Assembly (NCBI GenBank): GCA_026413225.1 | Contig: CM048552.1 | Coordinates: 184,050,053 to 184,114,052 of the forward strand | From: Otis tarda | Lineage: Eukaryota > Chordata > Aves > Otidiformes > Otididae | Length of the DNA stretch: 64,000 nucleotides | Direction of reading: 5' to 3' | Shown: positions 39,165 through 49,326 of the stretch, one piece after another | Numbering within the stretch: position 1 is the stretch's first letter | How the letters are laid out: every line of letters starts with the position of its first letter | Notes under the pieces: model-generated | Seen by the model: only the letters and a program-made list of their open reading frames with translations | What the model was told of the DNA's origin: nothing | Database searches by the model: none | Program-made: the position numbers and the translations under genes

Positions 39165-39966
39165 GGGGTGCCCGGCCGTTCCCCTGTCCCTCACCGGTCG
39201 CACAATGAGATCCTGTCACCTCAGAGCTTCGCTGAAATGCGTTTTAAAGCGGAATGGGGAGAAAGAGGAGGAGAGGGGTGGGACGGTCACCTCCCGAGCT
39301 GCCACCAAAAACTGTTCCGCGAACTGCAGGGGGGCCGCCGCGCTCCTCGCAGCCGCAGCCACCTCACTCTCGGGGGCAGAGGCGGGTTTGCGAGAGGGAA
39401 GGGGACCCCGCGGTCCCACCCCGCCCGCCCACGCGTGTGCCCCGCGGGAGGCTGCCCGGCGCGGCGGGGGCACGGCGGCTGCGGGAGCCCCGTCCTTCCC
39501 GCCGCTGCAGCGGCAACTGCAATTAAAAATAATTTAAAAAAAAAAAAAAAGGAAGAAGAAGAAAAATCTAAATAAATAAATAAATAGCCCGCTAGCGGGA
39601 ACAAGAAGGTAAAAACCCACCCTGAACAGGCGGACCCCACGCAACAAGAACCGGGCTCCCAGGAGAGCAAACTTTCCCACTCACCGGGGAGAGCCCCGGC
39701 GCCCCGGGGTGCGGCGGGCAGAGGCGGGGGCAGCGCACGGCCCCGCCGCGCCGTGGGGAACGGAGCCGCAACCGGAGCCGGAGCCGGGGCTGCGGCGGGG
39801 CCGGGGCAGCGCGCCTCGCCCTCCTCTCGCCGCCCTCCCTTCCCTTCCCGTCCCTCCGCAGCGCCTCCCCGGGCCTCCCCTCGCCGGGAGCCGCCCGGGG
39901 CGAGCTGCCACCGCGGGACCGCCGTACCTACCGGCTGCCGGTGCGGGGCCGCGGGAGCCGCCGCCG

Positions 39967-39978
39967 CCCCCCCCCCCC
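39967..39978. repeat. C12 homopolymer in the CpG island
   Basis: Twelve consecutive C bases, read as a G run on the minus strand, within the candidate exon. It is length-unstable in replication and a frequent place for assembly error. Confidence 0.85.
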
Positions 39979-40123
39979 GCCTTCTTTCGGCGGCTGTGCC
40001 GGGCCGGGCGGCGCTGCAGCGGGCGGAGGACGCCCCGCGGCGGCGGGGAACGCGGGGCCGGGCGGCGCGGGGAGGCTGGGGGGGGTGCGGGGCCGCGGTG
40101 CACGGGCAGCGCCGCGCCTTGGT

Positions 40124-40165
40124 CTGTGCGTGTGAGTGTGCGTGTGTGCGAGTGAGCGTGTGTGC
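40124..40165. repeat. Imperfect (TG)n tract in the CpG island
   Basis: Alternating TG with scattered C and A interruptions ('gtgcgtgtgagtgtgcgtgt' and onward), which reads CA-rich on the minus strand. Alternating purine-pyrimidine DNA of this type can adopt Z-form. It would lie in the candidate first exon. Confidence 0.8.
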
Positions 40166-40263
40166 CGGGGAGGGATGCTGCAAGGGACCGAGGGAAAATT
40201 CTCCCCTCCTAGCAAAGCCGCCGACAAATGGCGAGGCAGGTGTGCAGGGGAGGCAAGGCTCCC

Positions 40264-40342
40264 GGAGGAGTAGGAGGAGGAGGAGGAGGAGGGAGAAAGG
40301 AAGGAAGGGGGAAGGGGGAGAGGGGCGGTGAGGGGGGCGGGG
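40264..40342 (+). repeat. Homopurine (GGA)n tract with a G-quadruplex motif
   Basis: From 40264 to 40325 the plus strand is almost entirely G and A, starting as GGA triplets. G runs at 40307-40311, 40314-40318, 40322-40325, 40332-40337 and 40339-40342 have loops of one to six bases and satisfy the usual G-quadruplex pattern. The tract overlaps the GC boxes of the proposed minus-strand promoter, with the G-rich strand as the template strand for leftward transcription. Confidence 0.75.
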
Positions 40343-40560
40343 AACGCACAGCCCCGGCGGCGGGAGGGAGGTTGCGGCCCCCGGGGCGGGGGGAACGGAC
40401 GCCCCGCAAACCAGGAGAGCTCCAGAGCATCCTGCCGCACGTTGTCCCCGAGGCCTCCCCTCGAAGACACCCGGCCGCTGTCCACAGCACTCCGGGCAGG
40501 TTTGGGAGCTACATCCCACCCGGTGGGGATTGGTGCTTCCTCTGGAAATCCTCCTGCGAG

Positions 40561-42968
40561 AAGTAGTTGCATGTCCTATTTGCAGAGGCTCACACCTCCC
40601 TGTTAGCCATGGCTTAAAACCAGCACCCCTCGGGGAAACCCTTGCTACAGGATCTAATTTTTTTTTTTTTTTTGGCTTATTCATCTCGCAGGGAGGAGAA
40701 AACCCTCAAGCGTGGCAAGAGCACCTGAGTTCACCTTTCCTCTGCGCAGCTATGGGGCAAGTGGTCAAGGACATCCCTTCCCAGGACAAGGTGCAGGGCC
40801 CCAGGGGGGCTGGGGGCAACAAGTGCTTCCCCAAAGCCAAGTGCTTCTCCTAGAGATGCCACTGAACACCTCGTCTAAGCAGAGAGTTAACGAAGAATTT
40901 GTGGCTGCATCTCGGCTCCCAAGCAGAAGGTGCTTGCCAGTCTGAACTCTTCCTGCTATTTGAATGGGAAAAGCCTGTTCTTCTCCTGGCCTGAATTACC
41001 ATGCAGGGCCGCTGTAAGAGATGGTTGTGATTTAGTGCCAGAGAAAGCCTTTGTGTGCCCATTTATAATATGTTTCAGCACACTTCTAGGTGACGATTAG
41101 TTGGTAAGTGAAAAGTGGCTGTGGCTGAAAGGTGGAAACTAACATCAGATATTAAATATTGCGCACGGCAGCTATGATTTCTAGTGGTAGGATGAAAATC
41201 TGAGACAAAAATCACCTGCCTGTCTTTTTCCACACTACTTCTTTCACCAAAGCGGTACTGAATTACATCCACAGGTATTGGGCTAATTATGTTTGCTCAC
41301 CAGCCCACCGGTTTGGGTTTACCAGCAAGCACACTTACGCAACAGAAGCAATTCCCACATCACTGGGCTCATCTGATTTAAACAATACTGGCTTGTGTTG
41401 CCTCTGCATGTAGCTTTTTTTCCTTGGCTGGCAGGGTTAGTGTCACAGCTTCCGTTTGAGAAGTGACAGCAAATAATACTGACACAAATTATCCCGGGCA
41501 ATACAAGGACACACGTGTGGAGGACAAAACACTGAAGTTAATGCACTGGTTTAGGAAAGTGTTAACTACTTCTGCTGAGGAGCAGGAGACACTCTTGGCC
41601 CGGCGGTGCAGATGTGGATTACTTATTTCCTCACCGGTTCTTGCTTTGGTTTTTAGTGGCAATACATTGAATAAACAAAAAAATTGCTGGAGGCATTTCT
41701 GTTAGATGTAGCCCCGATGAAAGTAAGATGTAATTATAACTTAGGCATCCTCTTCTATATTATTTACATCTTTTCAGTCTTTTAAAGCACAGGCCCTAAG
41801 CCTGTTCATTCTTGAGCAAGCACCTTTTAAAAAGCACGCAGAAAACTTGCGGGGAAGTTCATGTACAACTCATACCTCACCTGTAGTGTAAATCAGCTTG
41901 TGAAATCAAGAACTAGTTAAAAACATCCCAGAAACTCCAGTGTCTGAATAGATTTCTTAAAGTTGTTGCCTTTATCTGTGTTAAATTTGCTTCTTCATCT
42001 CTTTCTCCTAACACTGAATGCAACTGTAACCAGAAACAAGCAACAACAAACACAACACAGACATTTTAAACACACTCCTCTTGACTGTTGTGGAAGCCTT
42101 GGTTGATATAAAACAGAGGTAAAAGGAAATACCTCTGCCGATGTTGGTCTATAACGTAACTGACTGAATCGTGAAAACATTGGATAAGGTTATTTCATTA
42201 TGGCAATTTAGGGTTGTCCCCTCTTCCCCTCCCACAGAACTGCCTGGACAAGTTCGCGCACACAAACACGCGTGCATGAATCTGCAGAAGGTGGTGTTAC
42301 CTTCTTCACATGATTTTCACTAACACTTCCAGAATTTATTTGGTTTTTGTAGGCTGGTACAGCACCAGGTTCCAGCGAAGACCTCACTTTGTTACGTTCT
42401 GAATAGCTCTTGGGAAGTTGCTGGCTTGACTCTGAAGACTTTACAGTCTAATTTTTTAATAACTGAAGGATTTTTTTTTTTAATTTAAAACGGGACTGGT
42501 TTTAGCTGTCGCATAAGCATGCATTATATCCCAAGACTTCAACTGGAGCTGCACAGACATCTCTGAGAGCACAATTAGGTCCTCTGGACCTTTTAAAGCT
42601 TCAAAAATAGTCATGTGTAATTCCTTCTTCTGTGGATCCTGCAAGCTTTAAGAGAATTTTTGAAAGCTGTAAATTCCTATTTATCCACTAAGAGGCTCAC
42701 AGGCAATCTTCCCTTAATGGAAATAGAACTGTAAAGCCGAAACATTAATATACACAATATGATACATTATGCAGGGATAGACTCGTCGGAGCAAACGAGA
42801 GGGCACAGCGGCCGTGCCACTACAGAGCAAGAGCCAAGCGGGTTCGCTCTGCTTACTCGGCTTCCTGCACACGGGTTTCGCTATCTGATTTATATTAGCA
42901 CTGTACGGTTCTCTCTTAAATAAAAAAAAAAAAAGAAATACCATCTGACCTTTGAATCCCTCATCTGC
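40561..42968. other. Right flank of the CpG island, no gene seen
   Basis: Composition falls back to AT-rich. It has a T16 run at 40658-40673, a T11 run at 42471-42481 and an A13 run at 42922-42934. No recognisable exon or transposon. For a leftward gene this is the upstream region. Confidence 0.55.
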
Positions 42969-43103
42969 ATTGGCTGGCAGCCCATATTGGCGAATCGGAG
43001 GGCACAGTTTGGTCTAAATACGAGACAGCTATTCTTCAATAACCGCACTGTTAATATGCAAATCTCCATCCTCCATCGACTGTAATCTCCTGCCTCTGAT
43101 TGG
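42969..43103. promoter_or_regulatory. Cluster of three CCAAT boxes and an octamer
   Basis: Three ATTGG motifs (CCAAT on the minus strand) lie at 42969-42973, 42986-42990 and 43099-43103. A perfect octamer ATGCAAAT is at 43056-43063. The first and third CCAAT boxes extend to ATTGGC, the preferred NF-Y context. The combination in 135 bases, about 2.5 kb to the right of the CpG island, looks like an enhancer or a secondary promoter. It is not GC-rich and has no clear TATA box. This is motif evidence only. Confidence 0.4.
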
Positions 43104-44205
43104 CTTCAGTGTTGAAAAAAAAATCAGGTTATTCATTAGCAAGCAAAATACGCTCTTCAGGTTCCCCCTTAAGATGAAGTGTTATAAAGCATTGAGAATG
43201 TACATGCTAGAGACAAACAACAACAAAGGAAGACAAAAAGAAGCCAAGAAAATGGGATTAGAAATATGATAAAAGGGGAAATTCTGTGTTTAACAATTCT
43301 CCTGATTCCCTTTCTTCTTCCTGGCTTTCCCTCGGGAGCTTTGCCAGTGACTGTAGATGGGTCAGTTTTGTTCATTTCTTTTTCAACCTTTGCCTTCCAC
43401 AAACAAGGGTGTGCTCGAGTTCACAGCAGAAGACTTGAATTTGTACTGAGAATATAATTTCTATACTGGAAGACAAGCATGTTTCTGTCTTCATGGGTCA
43501 GTTTTGCTGACCTGCAAACAGAATGCTAGGAAGAAATATATCAATATGTATTGATAAATATCTTGATATCAAAAAGGTGGACAGAGCAATTGAGCAAGAA
43601 GCAATCTATGGTTCAACCCTTTTAAAACCATTGCAAAAAAATGACGACCAATATCAGCACCATTATTGGCGTATTCTTCACGAGAAGCCAGACTTAGCTA
43701 ACCACTGAACTTAGCTGGACCTTTTCTGCAAGACATGAGCTGATGGGAATGCTCACGCTAACTCAATTGGCAAGAAAAACATTTCATTTTCTATCAAAGA
43801 CTAATATGGTAAACAAGAGTAAGATGTGTTCTCCACTACATGGTATACAAATTAAATAGTTCTATCAACTCTGGTAGTGTTAAATTCTGAGGAACCTTTG
43901 CACAGCTGGGTTGGGTTTGGGGATTTCCAGAGTGGATGTGCAGCCACATTGTTCTTCCCTCTTTGGCTTTATTTTGTAAATTTTCCTTCATTCTTGCAAT
44001 TCACTTTTTTTCCTGAAATATAACACCTGACAAGCTGCATTGTCTTCACTCCTGTACAGACATGGCCATCTCTCCTGCTTCCTTCTCTGAAGTGGCAGAT
44101 GAGATCAAGCTAGTCATTTCTTAGATCTATGTACCTGGGCTGAAATCATGGTCCCTCAGAAATCAATACAAAATTTGTCATAAATTTTGTCACAGATGTG
44201 ATTTT
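43104..44205. other. Non-coding stretch with one leader-like short frame
   Basis: AT-rich unique sequence. The plus-strand frame at 43266-43457 (63 codons) begins with a hydrophobic stretch like a secretory leader, but the same bases form a pyrimidine-rich tract, so it is not called as a gene. Nothing else is recognisable. Confidence 0.5.
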
Positions 44206-45311
44206 GCTTCTGTCTTGGTTTTATGTAGTGGGGGCGCAGGGGCTACGGTGGCAGCTTCTGCAAGAAGCTGCTAGAAGTTGTCTTTTGTCCAGTGGATTCC
44301 ACTGGGCCTAGGGCAGACTCACTGCTGGCCAGGGCCAAGTCAATTGGTGATGGAATGTTCAGTGCTTCTGTGATAACGTATTTAAAAAGGGGAAAAACAA
44401 ATTAAAAAAAAAAAGGAAGTAGTGAAGAAGCAGAAGCGGGGGGGCTTGTGGTGTGAGCCTTGTGGGCCTTGCAGGCCTCACCCTCTAGCTTCCCGCTGGG
44501 CCGCCAACTGGACCCGACTCAGCCCGGCCCAGCCTGGCTGCAAGAAGTGGAGAGGAGATGAGATGTGAAGAGAACCTGAGAGGAGTCTGCCTGCCTGTTG
44601 TGAATAATTTCTTGTGAGAGGAAAGGCTGCAGACACCAAGGTCAGTGAAGGAGGGGGAGGAGTAATGCTGCTCCTAACAAGATTCCCCTGCAGCCTGTGG
44701 TGAAGACCATGGTGAGGCCAGCTCTTCCCCTGCAGCCCATGGAGGAGGCCCACGGAGGAGCAGAGATCCACCTGCAGCCCATGGAGGACCCCATGCCAGG
44801 GCAGGGGGATGCCTGAAGAGGCCCATGGAAAAGGACCCCAAACTGGAGCAGTTCATGAAGGACTGTGGCCTGTGGGAGGGAACCCACAATAGAGTAGGGA
44901 AGGAATGTGAGGAGTTCTTCCCCCGAAGGAGGACGGAGTGGCAGAGAACAATGTGTGATGAACTGACCATAACCCCCATTCCCTATTCCTGCTCTGTGCC
45001 ACTCAGGGCGGGGAAGGAGGTAGAAATAACTGAAATGAAGTTAAGCCTGAGAAGAAGGAGGAGTCGGGGAAGCTGTTTTTGTTCTCTCTCTCATTATCCT
45101 GTTTTGGTTTTATTCAAAATAAATTGAAATAGTTTTCCTGTAGTCACGTCTGTTTTGCCAGTAATGATAATTTGAATGATCTCTTCCTGTCCTTATCTCA
45201 AATCTTGAGCTTTTTGTTATATTATCTCTCCCCTATTCTCTTGGAGGGTGGGGAGAGTGAGTGAAAAACTGTGTAGCTTTGTCTCTAGCGGGGCAAAACT
45301 ATGACAGCTTC
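44206..45311 (+). mobile_element. Solo LTR of an endogenous retrovirus (ERVL type) with intact 5-bp target duplication
   Basis: The LTR proper is 44211-45306 (1,096 bp), starting 'tgtcttggtt' and ending 'aaaactatgaca', with TG and CA termini. It is flanked by GCTTC at 44206-44210 and 45307-45311. A 5-bp duplication fits ERVL-type integration. A TATA-like 'tatttaaaa' is at 44379-44387 and AATAAA at 45118-45123, giving plus orientation and an unusually long distance between them. Between them lie three 42-bp modules (44688, 44730 and 44772). No internal retroviral sequence adjoins it, so it is a recombined solo LTR. The open frames inside it are by-products. I know this LTR type from neoavian genomes but cannot give its exact name. 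The perfect duplication suggests moderate age. Confidence 0.85.
44688..44813 (+). repeat. Three tandem 42-bp modules inside the LTR
   Basis: Units 44688-44729, 44730-44771 and 44772-44813 each begin CTGCAGCC. Units two and three share 'ctgcagcccatggagga' exactly, and unit one is more diverged. The period is exactly 42 bases. A looser relative of the motif ('ggcccatgg') follows at 44819. The array belongs to the LTR family rather than to the host locus. Confidence 0.85.
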
Positions 45312-48300
45312 TCAGGATTGGCAGCAGAGTGTTTTTGGAGGGCTGGACATTGACTCTGATTTCCAGATAAGATGAAGAAGACCAAGTGCTGTTAGCAATG
45401 ACTGACCCTTCTCTTTCCTCAGGCTTTTCACCAAGAGGGAGGAGCTGGATTATTTTGGGTGGATGAACAACTTCTCTAATTAAAAAGAAGCAGAAATAAG
45501 ATAAAGAAGGTAATCTTGCCTATGTTTCCCACAAAGCATATAAGGCAGCTCCTTGTACAAATTACTAAACAAAGAAAGAAGCACATGCACCTTTGAGGAA
45601 CCTGCAGGAAGACCGTGATAGGGTTACCTGACTGCAAGTCCTTGCACACCTTAGAAAGATGGAGGGCTGAGCTCAGAAGGGACTTCACACAGAGCTTGCC
45701 ACAAAGAGAGAAGTTGTAAAAAATCATAGCTATGCTGCAGAGCTGCTTTCCTTTTCTGTCTCATGCATTTCAGATACAAAGATAATGGCAACAGCACAAA
45801 CAGAAATGCAGGCAGGTATCTGAAACTAAAGGTTAGAAGGAAAATATTTTGACAAGAACCACACAGGCTTCCCACAGCAAAGGTCAAACAGTAACCTCCA
45901 TACAAATTAAAACCACTTCAGCTACTATAAAGGAACTTTAGCATTTCAGTTTCAGCAAAAGGCCTGGAAAACACATTATGTAATCACCAAGTGATATTAC
46001 CTTCTCTTTCAAATATATATAAGGATTCTCATTTAATAGATAATAATAAAGCTAGATACTGATTAACTCTTAAATGTCTTCTCCCTTGTCTTGCACTAGG
46101 GAAAAAAGAAAAAAAAAAGTCCACATGCTTCAGCAGCCAGAGCTACAAGCACATCCAACCAGATAATTGACAGAGCCGTTGAGACAGCACAGTGTTAACT
46201 CTGTTTTAAGCTTCCTCAAATCATCTAGCTTTGGAAACCATGTAACTTAATTGGATTGCTACAGACCTGACAGCTCCCCATGTACCGTATGCTAACGGCT
46301 TGCATCGTTGCTGTATGATTGGATACAGAAGCTAATGCTGTCAGTCCTGAGAATTGTCACCAGCCCTGGAGCTCATCTTTCATCTTCCAATCGCCATTAG
46401 AAAATGAAAAAAAAACCAACTGTGTTTGAAATCTGAATCTGAAAAATAAAATTTGGGAGAATTTAAAACCGTCATATATCAGAAGTGGAAGGTTTGGACA
46501 GAATCTTGCATCCTTGGTCACGTAGGTTATTCTCCACTATATGGCCAGTTCCACTGAAACTCCAGTTAACTCAAGCAGGCTCATCAAAATAATCACTCCT
46601 ACTTAGATGAGGAAAAGCCTGCTGAACAAGGTCTTTATAATCCCAAAGGAGAAAATATGAAGACAATTTACAAGGAAAACACTACATATGCTCAGTAAAC
46701 ACAGACAGAAAAACGGCGTGGATAACACAAGCTAAATAGCAGATTGACAAATTCTAAAATGCAGTTTCAGTTTCCACCTTAGAGAAGTAAAAGCTAATAA
46801 TATTTGTAAGCTGGAGATGTCCCCAAGGCATCAGTGACAGGTAGGTGCCAAATCATCATCAAAACTCTGTGAGAATTAGATACCTCTCTGTCACTGAGAC
46901 AGCATACGCCTTCCTGGCTTCAGAGATCATTTGAAAGAGAAGATTGGTGTTTTGACCTTTATGCTGTCTCTTTGCTGCTGATTTCCTGAATGCCCATTGT
47001 GCTTTATCGCTGTTCTGCTCATTTTGTAACACAAGTTTCATTTTTATTTAGAAGTCACCCAAAGCAAGCCTAACTCTTACATGGGCTATCCAGATATTAT
47101 TGCCCGATTTTGGGGGAAGGGGAGGGCACATTGAAAGCACAGAGTTGCTTTACCTTCCTCGTGTTAATGTCAATACATGTTGAGTTTAGCTGCTACTGAC
47201 GATTTGGTAGACAAATGCCTGTTTTTTCAACAACATTACGGTCCATTTTCAAAACAGATAAAAGTAAATACTCTAGAAGAAATAATTCCAGTAGGCTAGT
47301 CCTAATTATTTTTTTTTCTTTTTTGGAAGTGTGAGTGTGTGTCTTTTTTTTTTCTAAAAAAAAAAAAAAAACCAAAACAATTCATACCAGACAGCTATGC
47401 AGAAAATTATATAGAGTAACCATTTCCAGCCACTCTTCTCTGAGAGTACTATCACCATTTCCTCAGCAACTGCCCCTCTTCTTTTTGCCTTAAGTGATGA
47501 GCAGTTCTTGTGCAAACCTATCAGATAGGCTGTCAAAGGATGATGTCACACCCATGCTTTAAGTCAAAGACTCAGCCTGACCTACCTTGCTTGTGAAGAC
47601 CTTCCTGAGCAAGATTACAAAATCCTTCCACTGTTCTTTGTCATAACCACATCGCTATGTAAAGTTCCCACAAACCGATAACTATCTATACAGTCCATCC
47701 ATACTTCCCATGCATACTTTCATCAAGTAATCCTCAATTCAAGCAACTCTCACCTCCAACATTGCACTTTGATGTTGTAAGTAGCCAAGAATTTTACTAG
47801 GAGGAGAGATCCTGATTTTTTTTCCTACTTAATTCAGCAATCACTAAAATGCAGTGGTTCTTCAGCAATACACAGCAGTGCTATATAACATGATGATCTG
47901 GAATGGAAAATAAAGACTAATGTATTCAGCTGAAATGGCGACTGAAATTTCCATAGGCAGAATATAATTACCTGAGCTGGCATTCTGCCAGGACACTGGG
48001 GTTAACATTATTACTCCTACAATACTCCTATTTGTGGGCAATATGGAAAAAAAAGTAGCAACAGGATTTTTTAATTGAACCAGTGTGAACCCAACTACAG
48101 TGGGTTGCAGTCCAATTAAAATTGACAGCCCAGTGAAGCGGATACACATAACACAGAGATAAATATAGAAAATCCAAGTCGTTCTCTTTTTCTTTGTCTT
48201 CTCCTCTTGGTGTTGGGGTTTTTTTTAGTTTTTTTTTTTCCTGCTGGATATTTCGTTTCACTTTCTAAATCTTTTGATGCCAGGAAACTATCATTGACTG

Positions 48301-49311
48301 GAAACACTTACTAGCTTTTTGCAGTCAGTTTTCATAACTTAAAATAAAGATGGAAAAATATATCCTGTGAAATGTTTCAGCATTGCATTTCTTTCCTTTT
48401 CTACAGCACACAGTATTAAAATTACATTGGCTGTGTAGCAGATTAGTAAGAGCAACTGCTTTTAACCTTTAATAGTGAATGACGCTGAAGTCACTAAATC
48501 TGTCTCTGAAGCACACACAGCACATGCACTACCAACTGGGAACTTGTAGCTAACCTACAAGCAAGCAGTCTGATCCTATAAAAAATGATACAGAGGTTAA
48601 CTTCTGAGAGGCAAAACTACTTTCTTTTCTGTTTATTTTTTTTCTTTTGGGAAAAATAAATGCTTGAAATAGCATAAAATACATTACATTTTTTACACCT
48701 GGTTCTGTAGTCTTTACTCACATGAGTTTCTCTTTCTCAGACATGTAGAATCAAGCAAGCCCCCACCGAGGTCAACAGGACTCCTGGGGAATTAATATTC
48801 CCTATCCGACAGAGGTGTTGCGAGGCATACTTCATTAGTGTTCCCAAGCACTCCGAGAGCCCTAGATAACAGCTGCTATATATTGTAAGAAAATAGTACT
48901 CTTTGTTATTACAGAAGAGCTAAACCAAGTTTGTAACTGACCATTGCCTGAATCTTTTCTGAAGTTACTGGGTTTGGAGACATGCCTCAAAGCAAATTTG
49001 TTATTTAATACAATGAAGAAAGTAAAGCAGCAACGGGATATGTTTTAAGAGCAAAACAGAAGAAAGCTCCCCTGGGCTGTATCCTATTGACCTCTAGTTC
49101 CATTATTGTTTCTAAAATGTTTTTCCATTTAAGGCACTGCCACTGAATCCTTCCCAGGAAGCCCTGGGAAAGGATATAAAGTGAGGTCTCTACTAAGCTT
49201 GTAAGTAACATCTCTAAAAATGGAAGGTTGATTTATGTTTTACTGACAGTCAGGTTTAAGGGGGGAAAACCCTCCAGGCTTTGGTTATGAATCTTCTATA
49301 ATATAATAAAT
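45312..49311. other. Non-coding stretch, no gene seen
   Basis: AT-rich unique sequence. It contains a T10 run followed by an A16 run at 47344-47371 and a T-rich patch at 48219-48239. No recognised transposon, exon or RNA gene. Confidence 0.55.
47344..47371. repeat. Abutting T10 and A16 runs (potential hairpin)
   Basis: T10 at 47344-47353, then CT, then A16 at 47356-47371. The two runs are complementary and could fold back on themselves. A second T-rich patch and a TG-rich stretch precede them. Low complexity, no function assigned. Confidence 0.8.
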
Positions 49312-49326
49312 GGTGCCATCTACTGG
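49312..49326 (-). promoter_or_regulatory. Candidate CTCF site
   Basis: Read on the minus strand, the sequence is 'ccagtagatggcacc'. It matches the CTCF core consensus CCASYAGRKGGCRS at every position. CTCF motif orientation sets loop direction; this one points left, toward the CpG island. Occupancy cannot be judged from sequence. Confidence 0.55.

Larger units (their letters stand above)
39685..40250 (-). other. Candidate GC-rich first exon, minus strand (probably 5' UTR)
   Basis: On the minus strand the island contains 'ccccggtgagtg', whose GTGAGT at 39684-39679 matches a strong vertebrate 5' splice site, giving an exon end at 39685. An alternative donor, GTAGGT at 39931-39926, would end the exon at 39932. 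The start is not determined; about 40,250 is a guess from the positions of the GC boxes and the CCAAT box. A minus-strand frame of 140 codons begins at 40103 and runs to the donor. It is low-complexity Arg/Gly/Pro/Ala and unrecognised, so an untranslated exon is more likely. The next exon, if real, lies left of this window or was not recognised. Confidence 0.35.
39170..40560. promoter_or_regulatory. CpG island promoter region, probably of a minus-strand gene
   Basis: About 1.4 kb of very GC-rich, CpG-dense DNA in an otherwise AT-rich window, which in vertebrates usually marks a gene start. GC boxes lie at 40322-40328, 40334-40342 and 40383-40392. A CCAAT box on the minus strand is at 40529-40533, upstream of them for leftward transcription, and no TATA box was seen. 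Two good minus-strand splice-donor matches lie downstream (intron starts at 39931 and 39684). A plus-strand donor match (AAG, then GTAAAA) at 39608-39610 means rightward or bidirectional transcription cannot be excluded. Long open frames cross the island on both strands because GC-rich DNA lacks stop codons; none resembles a known protein. The gene cannot be named. Confidence 0.8.

Noticed and set aside
39709-40331. Plus-strand open frames in the CpG island
   Set aside because: Same compositional cause. The overlapping frames give equally repetitive peptides, and no start or splice context favours one.
39287-40684. Minus-strand open frame of 465 codons through the CpG island
   Set aside because: GC-rich DNA has few stop codons, and long frames exist on both strands here. 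The peptide is Arg/Pro/Gly/Ala low complexity, resembles no family, and the frame reads straight through two good splice donors.
44478-45127. Overlapping open frames around 44.5-45.1 kb
   Set aside because: They lie inside the solo LTR and arise from its GC-rich 42-bp modules and flanks.
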